NCBI GenBank assembly: GCA_946549155.1
Contig: CAMNQN010000142.1
Coordinates: forward strand, 1-9,035
Source: an uncultured Lachnospiraceae bacterium
GTDB lineage: Bacteria > Bacillota > Clostridia > Lachnospirales > Lachnospiraceae
DNA: 9,035 nt
Direction of reading: 5' to 3'
Part shown: positions 1 to 6,753 of the stretch, piece by piece
Position numbering within the stretch: position 1 is the first letter of the stretch
Layout of the letters: each line of letters opens with the position of its first letter
Notes under the pieces: model-generated
Told to the model about the DNA's origin: nothing
What the model saw: the letters and a program-made list of their open reading frames with translations, nothing else
The model's database searches: none
Program-made: the position numbers and the translations under genes

Positions 1-25
1 GCCGTCTCTCCCGAAATCGGAGGGC

Positions 26-146
26 GGCTCCATCCAAGTGTTTCTATGTATCCTGTGCAATGTTTTCCAGAGTCATCTGCCCGCCCGGCTCCGTCTTAGA
101 TTTTCTTGGTATTCGAAGCAGTTTTCCAGATGACAGGGCCGGCTCC
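26..146. repeat. Degenerate direct repeat, two units of about 54-61 bp
   Basis: The hexamer GGCTCC occurs at 26-31, 87-92 and 141-146. The DNA following the first two copies aligns: counting the hexamer, about 33 of 44 positions match with one 2-bp gap, and both units contain the identical block GTTTTCCAGA (62-71 and 121-130). The two units run about 26-86 and 87-140, and the third hexamer starts a copy that then diverges. The repeat lies just past the 3' end of the alpha-glucosidase gene. I do not recognise the family; it may be a decayed intergenic repeat or an old tandem duplication. The alignment was made by eye. Confidence 0.4.
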
Positions 147-217
147 GCGCTTTCCCTTCCTGCGTCCGGGTAATTAACAAAACACGAATTTTTCCCAGTG
201 TGAAAAGTAAAACGCTA

Positions 218-1858
218 TTATTTGCTGTATACGGCCATTGCCTCATAGGGCCGCAGGGTGGTGCGGCAGGAGGCATCCGAATAGTTGGACAGCTCGATTT
301 TGGAGGAAGGGTCATAAGGCGTATCCGGTAAGGTAACGGATTTAGCACTGAAATTGCAGAGGATGAGCAGAGTTTCCTCCTTAAGCTTTCTGGCGTATCC
401 AAAGATCTGTTCATGATCCGGCCAGAGCAGTTCAAAGGAACCGTTTTGGATGAGAGGATTCCCTTTTCGATATTCCAGCACATGTTTATAAAAAGAAAAA
501 ACGGAATTCGGGTCGTCAAGCTGGCGTGCGGCATTTACGGCGCGCCAGTTGCGGCCGAGATTGATCCAGGGCGTGTGGGAAGAAAAACCGGCATAAGGGC
601 CGGAATCCCACTGCATGGGGGTTCGCGCATTATCGCGGCTTACATGGGAGAGGTAATTCAGCATAGTGCGCTGATCCAGCGTGCTGCTGTCCACGAAATC
701 GTGGTAGGCGTTTATGCTTTCAATGTCGCGGTACTGGGATAAATCAAAAAAGCCTGCGTTTGTCATTCCCAGCTCTTCACCCTGATAAAGGTAGGGCGTC
801 CCCTGCATGAGATACAGGCATAGGCAGAGCATTTTTGCGGAAACATCCCGGAATTCCGGCAGATCGCAGCCGAATTTGGAAACGGCCCTGGGCTGGTCAT
901 GATTTCCCCAGAAGAGACAGTTCCAGGCCCTGTCCTTAAGCCCCCTCTGCCATCGGTCAAAGACCTGCTTCAGCTTTGGAAGGCTGGTTTTACCATCTGT
1001 CCATTTTCCGTACTTGCCGTCGGTCAGTGTGGTGTGGTCAAACTGGAAAACCATATTCAGTTCCCCTGTGTCTTTGCCGGAATATTGAAGGGCATCCGCG
1101 ACGGTGACATTCGGGCATTCACCTACCGTCATAATGTCATAGTGGGACAGTACCCGGGTATGCATTTCCTTTAAATATTCATGGACATGAGGTCCGTTTA
1201 CGCAGTAGGGGGAGAGGTCTGGATTGTCTGTCTGAGGGAAAACCTCTGGTTTGGAAATCAAACTGATAACATCCATTCGGAATCCATCCACCCCTTTATT
1301 CAGCCACCAGCACATCATATCATAGACTTCGCTGCGCACCCGGGGATTGGCCCAGTTCAGGTCCGGCTGTTTTCGGGCAAAGATATGAAGATAATGAGAA
1401 TCCGTCTGGGAATCGTACTCCCATGCAGGGCCGCTAAACCAGGAGCACCAGTTATTGGGTTTGACATCACGCCAGATATAGTAGTCGCGGAAGGGGTTGT
1501 CCCGGCTGCTGCGGCTTAGCCGGAACCAGGCGTGTTCATCGGAAGTGTGGTTGACCACCAGATCCATAATGATGCGGATCCCCTTCTGATGGGCCTGGGA
1601 AAGCAGACGGTCGAAATCCTCCATTGTGCCGAAATCCGGGTGAATCGAGCGGTAGTCGCTGATATCATAGCCGTTGTCCGCGTTGGGGGACGCATAGATC
1701 GGGCAGAGCCAGATTACATCCGCACCTAAATATTTGATGTAATCCAGGCGCTGAATAATTCCGTTAATGTCGCCGATTCCGTCCTGATTGCTGTCCTGAA
1801 AGCTTCGGGGGTAAATCTGATATACCACTGCGTCTTTCCACCATTCCTTATTTTTCAT
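218..1858 (-). CDS. GH13 alpha-glucosidase, oligo-1,6-glucosidase type (GH13_31-like)
   Basis: A 546-residue cytoplasmic retaining alpha-glucosidase, predicted to release glucose from the non-reducing ends of short alpha-glucans. There is no signal peptide. The start WWKDAVVYQIYPRSF and the calcium-loop motif DSNQDGIGD (22-30) are typical of the family. Conserved regions are DLVVNH (99-104), QPDLNW (164-169), GFRMDV with predicted nucleophile Asp196, VGE with acid/base Glu247, and NHDQPR with transition-state stabiliser Asp321. Val197 directly after the nucleophile is the family signature for alpha-1,6 (isomaltose-type) rather than strict maltase activity. The (beta/alpha)8 barrel with its B domain is followed by a C-terminal beta domain ending in PYEAMAVY. 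Length is normal for the family (about 540-560). The ATG overlaps the end of the regulator gene by 11 bp and is preceded by AGGAGG, so it is probably co-expressed with the sensor pair. Natural substrate preference (isomaltose, panose, maltose) is inferred only; a trehalose-6-phosphate hydrolase is a less likely alternative. Confidence 0.93.
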   Translation of the reverse strand: MKNKEWWKDAVVYQIYPRSFQDSNQDGIGDINGIIQRLDYIKYLGADVIWLCPIYASPNADNGYDISDYRSIHPDFGTMEDFDRLLSQAHQKGIRIIMDLVVNHTSDEHAWFRLSRSSRDNPFRDYYIWRDVKPNNWCSWFSGPAWEYDSQTDSHYLHIFARKQPDLNWANPRVRSEVYDMMCWWLNKGVDGFRMDVISLISKPEVFPQTDNPDLSPYCVNGPHVHEYLKEMHTRVLSHYDIMTVGECPNVTVADALQYSGKDTGELNMVFQFDHTTLTDGKYGKWTDGKTSLPKLKQVFDRWQRGLKDRAWNCLFWGNHDQPRAVSKFGCDLPEFRDVSAKMLCLCLYLMQGTPYLYQGEELGMTNAGFFDLSQYRDIESINAYHDFVDSSTLDQRTMLNYLSHVSRDNARTPMQWDSGPYAGFSSHTPWINLGRNWRAVNAARQLDDPNSVFSFYKHVLEYRKGNPLIQNGSFELLWPDHEQIFGYARKLKEETLLILCNFSAKSVTLPDTPYDPSSKIELSNYSDASCRTTLRPYEAMAVYSK

Positions 1859-3353
1859 TTTTCTTGTCCTCCTGACGGAAATATTTTTGATAGCTGCTGA
1901 TGAAATAGTAGGGATTGGAATAACCTACAAGGGGTGCGGTATCTTTTTCACTGAAGCCGTCCTGCTCGATAAACTGCCGGGCCTTATTCATTCGGATCTG
2001 CATCAGGTAGTTGGTAAAGGTTTCCCCGGTATATTCTTTGAAGCGCCGGCTCAGATAGATATAGTTTATATGGTATTTCTGCGAAAAGCTGATAAGGCTC
2101 AGATCCTCCATATACTGTGTCTGTACAGTTTGCAAAACCTGACGCAGAACGCTTTCGGTGCAGGAAGAATCCTGGGATTCCAGTGAGGAAAAGGTGCGAT
2201 CCAGCATGTCCTGCAGAAATACGCAAAGATCAGAATACCATTCGAGCTGGTTGATTTTGTCCAGATAGCTTCCGCCCATCAGGGCGGATATGTTGGTATT
2301 CCTGCCGGTTTTCTGACAGCAGCGTTCAAGGGAAAGGGTAAATACGCTCAGCATATGCCTGACTGCCGGCAGATAAAGAACTTCTTGCTGATCCAATGCG
2401 TTCAGAACGGTGCGGTACAGTTCCTGGCTGACCTCCCTTCCTCTGAAAAGTAAATTTGTCAGCTGGCTCTCATTTATGGGGGAGGGAAGGCTGGAATGGA
2501 TTTTGTTTTGCACCTGCTGATACCGGAGAAAGGGTTTGCTTCTTCTGATGAATTGCAGTGTGGTTTTGGCTTCCGCCATCGCCTCCGGCAGTTCACGCAG
2601 AGAGGATTTGATACGGCTGCAGCCCATCCGGATCGGGGTTATGACGTTAAGCAGTTGAGAAATTTTTTGCAGCCACACCATATAGGCAGTCTCCCCGGAA
2701 ACGGGAAGCAGGCTGAGGATACAAAAGTGCTTTCTGCTTTCGCCGTAAGAAAAAATCCGGCTTTCATACGGGGCGTTTTGCAGTTGGTGTTTCAGCGCCA
2801 AAAAAAGGGAGGAAGCTTTTGGGGTTTCCTCCCGGGTCTGGATGCAGCAGACGAGGAGGCTCTTTCCGGTAAATGTTTGCTCATATTTGTGGCAAAGAGC
2901 TAAAAAATGGGCATTGGTAGGATCGCTCAGACTGTGGAACAGGAGAGAAAGAGGATCCTCAAACAGATCCGTTGTTTTTTCATCCAGTTTGTATGCAGCC
3001 TTTTGCAGAAGGGCGTTCAGGTTTGCCGGATCTACCGGTTTCAGCAGATAATCAAATACATGGGCGTGGATTGCCTGGTGCATATAGGCGAAGTCGGTAT
3101 ATTCACTCAGAACAATAATCTCACAATTGAGCCCGCGGCGTTCCATTTCCTGCAGCATGGTCCGCCCGTCGCAGACCGGCATCCGCATGTCGGTGAGCAC
3201 AATATCAATAGCCATCTGGTCCAGAATTTCCAGAGCCTGGGCGCCGTTTTCTGCCTCAGCAGCCAGGATAAGCCCCAGACTGTCCCAATGAATGGACTGG
3301 ATCAGGCCTTGACGGATCAATGCCTCGTCTTCCACTACTAAAACGCGATACAT
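1848..3353 (-). CDS. YesN-type response regulator with AraC-family DNA-binding domain
   Basis: A 501-residue cytoplasmic transcription factor. Residues 1-120 form a CheY-like receiver with acidic pocket residues VEDE (7-10), predicted phospho-acceptor Asp55 in LTDMRMP, switch Ser83 and Lys105 in DYLLKP. A poorly conserved middle region (about 130-395) is typical of YesN proteins. Residues from about 400 form an AraC helix-turn-helix: first helix pair around LSLISFSQKYHINYIYLSRRFK (in two parts, 418-439) and second around LVGYSNPYYF (475-484). The usual closing motif of the family (G-x-x-P-x-x-[YF]-R) after the second HTH is missing; the protein ends QKYFRQEDKKNEK. The ATG follows AAAGGAG with normal spacing. 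It sits 4 nt after the kinase gene, so the two are a cognate pair. The likely target is the divergent transporter promoter, where 21-bp-phased direct repeats are visible (inference). Confidence 0.93.
   Translation of the reverse strand: MYRVLVVEDEALIRQGLIQSIHWDSLGLILAAEAENGAQALEILDQMAIDIVLTDMRMPVCDGRTMLQEMERRGLNCEIIVLSEYTDFAYMHQAIHAHVFDYLLKPVDPANLNALLQKAAYKLDEKTTDLFEDPLSLLFHSLSDPTNAHFLALCHKYEQTFTGKSLLVCCIQTREETPKASSLFLALKHQLQNAPYESRIFSYGESRKHFCILSLLPVSGETAYMVWLQKISQLLNVITPIRMGCSRIKSSLRELPEAMAEAKTTLQFIRRSKPFLRYQQVQNKIHSSLPSPINESQLTNLLFRGREVSQELYRTVLNALDQQEVLYLPAVRHMLSVFTLSLERCCQKTGRNTNISALMGGSYLDKINQLEWYSDLCVFLQDMLDRTFSSLESQDSSCTESVLRQVLQTVQTQYMEDLSLISFSQKYHINYIYLSRRFKEYTGETFTNYLMQIRMNKARQFIEQDGFSEKDTAPLVGYSNPYYFISSYQKYFRQEDKKNEK
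1868..1873 (-). promoter_or_regulatory. Ribosome binding site of the alpha-glucosidase, inside the regulator gene
   Basis: On the minus strand AGGAGG lies 9 nt before the ATG at 1858-1856. The site and the start codon are both within the last codons of the response-regulator gene, whose TAA is at 1850-1848. This stop/start overlap favours translational coupling of the glucosidase to the regulator. Confidence 0.8.
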
Positions 3354-3357
3354 AGCC

Positions 3358-5163
3358 TCAACTCCTTTTTGCCGGGACGGTGATTTTTACCACTGTTCCG
3401 ATTTCCGGTTCGCTGTTAATTTCCAATACATGTTTTTCTCCATAGAGCAGATGAAGGCGGGAGTTCAGATTGGTCAGGCCAATACTGTGTCCCTGGCGGC
3501 TCTGGGCGCCGGAGTCGGTTTGGAGCATCTGCCGGAGAGCGTTCAGGTCCTCCGCTTTGATGCCCTGTCCGTCATCCGCCACCTCCAGGTATAAGAGGCC
3601 GTCCAACATCCAGGCACTGATGGAAATGAAACAGGCCTGTTCTTTGTTTTCAAATCCGTGAACGATTGCGTTTTCTACCAGAGGCTGGACGCTGACCCGG
3701 GGCACGACATAGTCCATGACATATTCCGGCACATTGATCTCATAGTGCAGCCGTTCCCCTAAACGCAGCTTCTGGATGGTGAGATAGTTTTTCGTATGAA
3801 CAATTTCTTCCCGCAGGCAGACCAGGGGTTCTTTTCCGGAAATGCTGTACCGCAGGGTGCTGCCAAGCGCCGTGGCCATGGCGGCGAGCTCCGGTATCTT
3901 GTGAAGGGTTGCCATGGAGGCCATAGACTGCAGGACATTATAGAGAAAATGCGGATTCATCTGAGCCTGCAGGGCACGGATTTCGGCATTTTTTTGTTGT
4001 AAAGCCATCTCGTATTCGCTTTGAATGGCATTGTTAAGATTATCCATCAGGGCGTTGAAGCTGTTTCCCAGGCGGGCAACCTCGTCGTTTCCAACCACCG
4101 GAATATGCCGGTTCAGGTTTTGAAGGCGGGTTTCATCCATGGCTGCCGCAAGCTGCTCCACCGGTTTACTGATGGCCCTGGAGGCGATGGCCGTGATAAC
4201 TGCAATGAGAACCAGGGCGATCAGGGCTGCCGTAAAAATAGCGATGGAGACGGACATGGCATCTGCCGTATAGACGGACTGCGGAGTCAGCAGGAGAAGC
4301 TGCCAGCCGATGGCCTTGGATTGAGCGGAGACCATTACATAGGACGTTTCGTTAGAGACAATTTCATGCCGGGTGTTCCCATCTGTAAACATCATCATTT
4401 CCGGTGGAAGAGACTGAGCCGTCAGGGTGCCCGTTGAGTCGAAGATTACCTGCCCCTCAGAGTCACAGATATACAGGATGGAGGAAGGAGCGGGCAGAAT
4501 CAGGTGGGACAGCTTTTCCAGGTCGGATAAATCCAGAGAAATGAACATGGTACCGACGGATTCGAAATGGTTTTCCGTGTTCAGAATTTTGCGCACCACT
4601 GCATAGCAGTATTCGGGGGAGATGCTTAACGCATTGCGCAGAGGCATATGTGGGCCGGACGGGAGTAAAACGAGGCGATCTGTCTGGAAGGCTTCTGTCT
4701 CAATACAGGCAAGCCAGGTTTCTGAAAGGCCGCAGGTCCGATAATCCGCATAGGAGCCGGATTCACTGCGGGTAGCGTAAAGCAATTGCCCATTCCGGTC
4801 CACATAGATGATGCTGAAAATATCGGAACGGCTGCTTAAGCTGGAAAGAAAAAGCTCCTTTAGTTGTTCGGTATTGCTGCGCTGCCTGGAGAAATCCGGG
4901 TTTCGAAGAACGGAGGATAAATATTCCCGGAAGGTTCCATTCAGATAAATGGCTCTGTATATATCATTGAGCTGAGTGCAGGAGGATTCGATCCGTTCAA
5001 TACCGGTATTCACCAGAGCGGTGTTCAGGGTAAGGGACTGGTCGCGGATAACTGCCTGGGATTTGGTCTGGGCGATGATAATGATAATCAGCATAGGCAC
5101 CGACAGAAGGGAGCATACAGCGATCATCAGCTTTTTGCGAAGCGTGTGAATTCGACGAAACAT
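3358..5163 (-). CDS. YesM-type membrane sensor histidine kinase
   Basis: A 601-residue inner-membrane sensor that autophosphorylates and passes phosphate to the adjacent regulator. I start it at the ATG at 5163-5161, because AGGAGG sits 8 nt upstream; the GTG three codons earlier overlaps that ribosome site and cannot be used with it. Numbering from this ATG: a basic N-terminus, transmembrane helix 1 about 12-31 (with a run of six isoleucines), a large extracellular sensor region about 32-300 (probably Cache-like), helix 2 about 302-327, a HAMP domain about 327-380 with the SKPVEQL start, and a short coiled stretch. The His_kinase domain follows, with phospho-acceptor His405 in QMNPHFLYN. The HATPase domain has N-box PLVENAIVHG (494-503), G1 box DDGQG (530-534) and the later GIGL-like SIGLTNLNSRL. 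Length and order match YesM/LytS-type kinases. Its ligand cannot be read from the sequence; the neighbouring transporter suggests an alpha-glucan oligosaccharide. Confidence 0.93.
   Translation of the reverse strand: MFRRIHTLRKKLMIAVCSLLSVPMLIIIIIAQTKSQAVIRDQSLTLNTALVNTGIERIESSCTQLNDIYRAIYLNGTFREYLSSVLRNPDFSRQRSNTEQLKELFLSSLSSRSDIFSIIYVDRNGQLLYATRSESGSYADYRTCGLSETWLACIETEAFQTDRLVLLPSGPHMPLRNALSISPEYCYAVVRKILNTENHFESVGTMFISLDLSDLEKLSHLILPAPSSILYICDSEGQVIFDSTGTLTAQSLPPEMMMFTDGNTRHEIVSNETSYVMVSAQSKAIGWQLLLLTPQSVYTADAMSVSIAIFTAALIALVLIAVITAIASRAISKPVEQLAAAMDETRLQNLNRHIPVVGNDEVARLGNSFNALMDNLNNAIQSEYEMALQQKNAEIRALQAQMNPHFLYNVLQSMASMATLHKIPELAAMATALGSTLRYSISGKEPLVCLREEIVHTKNYLTIQKLRLGERLHYEINVPEYVMDYVVPRVSVQPLVENAIVHGFENKEQACFISISAWMLDGLLYLEVADDGQGIKAEDLNALRQMLQTDSGAQSRQGHSIGLTNLNSRLHLLYGEKHVLEINSEPEIGTVVKITVPAKRS
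3361..3368 (-). promoter_or_regulatory. Ribosome binding site of the response regulator
   Basis: On the minus strand AAAGGAGT lies 7 nt before the ATG at 3353. It is formed by the last codons of the kinase gene (Lys-Arg-Ser-stop), so the stop codon falls between the site and the next start. This arrangement fits coupled translation of kinase and regulator. Confidence 0.75.
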
Positions 5164-5171
5164 TTGCAGCA

Positions 5172-5177
5172 CCTCCT
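5172..5177 (-). promoter_or_regulatory. Ribosome binding site that fixes the kinase start
   Basis: Minus-strand AGGAGG followed by TGCTGCAA (8 nt) and ATG at 5163. The longer open frame would begin with GTG at 5172-5170, whose G is the last base of this AGGAGG, so the downstream ATG is preferred. Confidence 0.85.
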
Positions 5178-5194
5178 GATGAAATATTAACAGT

Positions 5195-5203
5195 ATTATA
5201 TCA
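5195..5203 (-). promoter_or_regulatory. Promoter of the kinase-regulator-glucosidase operon (extended -10)
   Basis: On the minus strand TGATATAAT gives a perfect TATAAT (5200-5195) with the TG of an extended -10. No good -35 is visible at 16-18 bp; the nearest hexamer is TCCAAA. Transcription would start near 5188, giving a leader of about 25 nt before the ATG. The missing -35 is compatible with modest basal expression of the sensor genes. Confidence 0.6.
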
Positions 5204-5239
5204 AAAATACAGTTTGTTTTGGATAAAAATGTATAAAAA

Positions 5240-5272
5240 GCTAATGTTTTTCAGACACAGGCTAAATTGTTT
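5240..5272 (+). promoter_or_regulatory. Predicted response-regulator operator: two GCTAA direct repeats 21 bp apart
   Basis: GCTAATGTTTTT begins at 5240 and GCTAAATTGTTT at 5261. The two 12-mers match at 9 of 12 positions and are exactly 21 bp apart, two helical turns, which puts them on the same DNA face. The second copy ends 2 bp before the -35 hexamer of the transporter promoter. AraC-family activators commonly bind tandem direct repeats next to the -35 in this way. Assigning the site to the adjacent regulator is an inference. Confidence 0.5.
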
Positions 5273-5274
5273 AA

Positions 5275-5304
5275 TTGAAATAACCAAAATGACGGTGATA
5301 TAAT
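5275..5304 (+). promoter_or_regulatory. Promoter of the binding-protein/permease operon
   Basis: TTGAAA (5275-5280), an 18-bp spacer and TATAAT (5299-5304), with TG at the extended -10 position (TGATATAAT). Transcription is predicted to start about 5311, giving a leader of about 107 nt. The leader contains a small possible hairpin, TCCGG (5336-5340) with CCGGA (5350-5354). The leader has no riboswitch that I recognise. Confidence 0.7.
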
Positions 5305-5403
5305 GAACCAGCACAAAACATTACAGCCGTTCTTTTCCGGCCTGGCCACCCGGAGATGAGCTTGGACAGTACAGGAGCATGAGGTTTTTAAGAAGAAAAG
5401 GAT

Positions 5404-5409
5404 GGAGGG
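5404..5409 (+). promoter_or_regulatory. Ribosome binding site that decides the binding-protein start
   Basis: GGAGGG lies 8 nt before the ATG at 5418. The open frame extends 13 codons upstream to an ATG at 5379, but there AGGAG is only 1 nt from the start, and the extra residues would sit in front of an otherwise normal MKKIWKK signal-peptide start. Confidence 0.8.
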
Positions 5410-5417
5410 TTATCGCT

Positions 5418-6689
5418 ATGAAAAAAATATGGAAAAAGGTTCTCTGCGGCGTTTTGTCGCTTTCCGTTTTTACTGCTGGTGGTCTGGAAGTAACGGCTTT
5501 GGCCGGGGAGCAGGAAGAAATTACACTGCATCTCTTCCATCAGAAGCAGGAGGCCCAGGAAGCCTTTGCGCAGATTATTGATCGTTTTCATGCGGAATAT
5601 CCGCATATTATCGTGGAACAGGAAATTGTCACCAATGATCCGGCTGCCATTCTGAAGGCCAGGCTGGCCACCGGCGAGATTCCGGATATTTTCCAGGGTT
5701 CTACGGATACCATGGATATTGCCCAGGGAGGATATATGATGGATCTTGCCGGGGAGGATTTTCTGGATCATATTACGGATGAGGCACGGCTGGATTCTTC
5801 CTTTACCGATGATGAGGGGCATACCTGGGCGATGCCGGTGGACGGAAGCTGTGAGGGAATTTTCTACAATAAAGATATTTTTGCCAGGTATGGACTTTCT
5901 GTACCCGGGACCCTCAGTGAGATGAAACAGATTATTGAGACACTTGAGGCGGAAGGGGTCACACCTTTTGCAATGGGATTTAAGGATGCCTGGACAATTA
6001 AGCCGGTTTCTCTCGTAGCTGCGGCTTCCGCGGTATATGGCAGGGATGCAGACTGGGACAGCGGGAAGGACGGTGGAGAGACTTCGTTCGCCCAGACGGA
6101 AGGATGGAGCACAGTTTTTGAATTGATGAAGATGGTGTATGAACACGGAAATACGAAGACTGCATTTGACACCGACTATAACGGCGCCTGCGCTATGCTG
6201 GCCAACGGAGAGGCAGCAATGATGATCAATGGCCTTTGGGCGTTGGAACCGGTGAAGGAAATAAATCCGGATGTAAATCTGGGTATGATGGCAATGCCGG
6301 TTTCGGAGGATGAGAAGGATACGAAATTGTTCCAGTTCCCGGATTTTGGTTTGTCAATTTCCGCCAGTACGGAGCATCCCAAGGAGGGCAAGCTGTTTCT
6401 CGAATTTTTGACCCGGCCGGAAATCGCAGAGCTGTGGTGCAGTACGTCGAAACTATTCTCTGCGGTGAAGGGTGTTTCGGTGGATTTTGATCCTATGGCG
6501 GACGATGTGAATACCTATATCGAGTCAGGTATGGTGTGTACTCAGGTAGACCGGGGATGGCCCACTGCGTTTGGCGCGGAATATGAGAGTGCATTGTCGA
6601 ATTATCTGCTGGATTTAGATTCTCTGGAGAATATTATGAACACGCTGGATTTGGCGTGGGAAACGGCAAGAGCAGCAAGCCAGTATTGA
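5418..6689 (+). CDS. Extracellular sugar-binding protein of a CUT1 ABC transporter
   Basis: A 423-residue solute-binding protein (SBP_bac_1/8-like, Cluster B) that captures an oligosaccharide outside the membrane and delivers it to the permeases. It has a signal peptide: MKKIWKK, a hydrophobic stretch to about 21, then EVTALA followed by GEQEE, with likely cleavage after Ala29. The mature part begins ITLHLFHQ, and carries family motifs GIFYNKDIF (147-155), TPFAMGFKDAW (182-192) and GEAAMMINGLWAL (264-276). The region rich in Trp and acidic residues fits sugar stacking. Unusually for a Gram-positive binding protein there is no lipobox: the only cysteine near the start (Cys10) lies before the hydrophobic core and has Lys-Val-Leu ahead of it. 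It is the first gene of its operon and is separated from the permeases by a hairpin. Substrate is inferred from the two GH13 enzymes as an alpha-glucan oligosaccharide. Confidence 0.92.
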   Translation: MKKIWKKVLCGVLSLSVFTAGGLEVTALAGEQEEITLHLFHQKQEAQEAFAQIIDRFHAEYPHIIVEQEIVTNDPAAILKARLATGEIPDIFQGSTDTMDIAQGGYMMDLAGEDFLDHITDEARLDSSFTDDEGHTWAMPVDGSCEGIFYNKDIFARYGLSVPGTLSEMKQIIETLEAEGVTPFAMGFKDAWTIKPVSLVAAASAVYGRDADWDSGKDGGETSFAQTEGWSTVFELMKMVYEHGNTKTAFDTDYNGACAMLANGEAAMMINGLWALEPVKEINPDVNLGMMAMPVSEDEKDTKLFQFPDFGLSISASTEHPKEGKLFLEFLTRPEIAELWCSTSKLFSAVKGVSVDFDPMADDVNTYIESGMVCTQVDRGWPTAFGAEYESALSNYLLDLDSLENIMNTLDLAWETARAASQY

Positions 6690-6700
6690 TTACGAGAGAA

Positions 6701-6735
6701 AAGCAGGAAGAGCCCTTGGGCTTTTCTTGCTTTTT
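6701..6735 (+). terminator. Intrinsic terminator/attenuator after the binding-protein gene
   Basis: Left arm AAGCAGGAAGAGCCC (6701-6715), a nominal loop TT (probably opened by the closing pairs) and right arm GGGCTTTTCTTGCTT (6718-6732). All 15 positions can pair, two of them as G-U, and TTTTT runs through 6731-6735. It begins 11 nt after the stop codon. Partial termination here would give more binding protein than permease, a common arrangement in such operons; no promoter of its own is evident before the permease gene. Confidence 0.8.
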
Positions 6736-6753
6736 CCAAAAGGGGGATTATCT

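Noticed and set aside
44..214. Minus-strand open stretch in the glucosidase frame after its TAA and TAG, ending in MTLENIAQDT and a stop
   Set aside because: It has no credible start or ribosome site, is only about 55 codons long, and resembles no family I can name. The MTLENIAQ part recalls the start of LacI-type regulators but stops at once; probably chance.
170..217. Possible terminator after the glucosidase gene
   Set aside because: Only a 4-bp CACA/TGTG-type pairing is visible, without a GC stem followed by a T run.
413..3341. Plus-strand open frames opposite the glucosidase and regulator genes, such as 2496-2903 and 2907-3341
   Set aside because: They are antisense shadows of well-supported genes and have no recognisable domains or consistent ribosome sites.
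5336..5354. TCCGG/CCGGA hairpin in the transporter leader as a riboswitch or attenuator
   Set aside because: The stem is only 5 bp with competing GGCC pairings, and no T run or known aptamer motif accompanies it.
5379..5417. N-terminal extension of the binding protein from the ATG at 5379
   Set aside because: AGGAG lies only 1 nt before that ATG, while GGAGGG is ideally placed before the ATG at 5418, which begins a standard signal peptide.
5164..5417. Catabolite-repression (cre) site in the divergent region
   Set aside because: No stretch close to the cre consensus was found by eye on either strand.
6727..6753. Longer permease start at a TTG
   Set aside because: It lies within the terminator stem and lacks a ribosome site; the ATG at 6754 has one.
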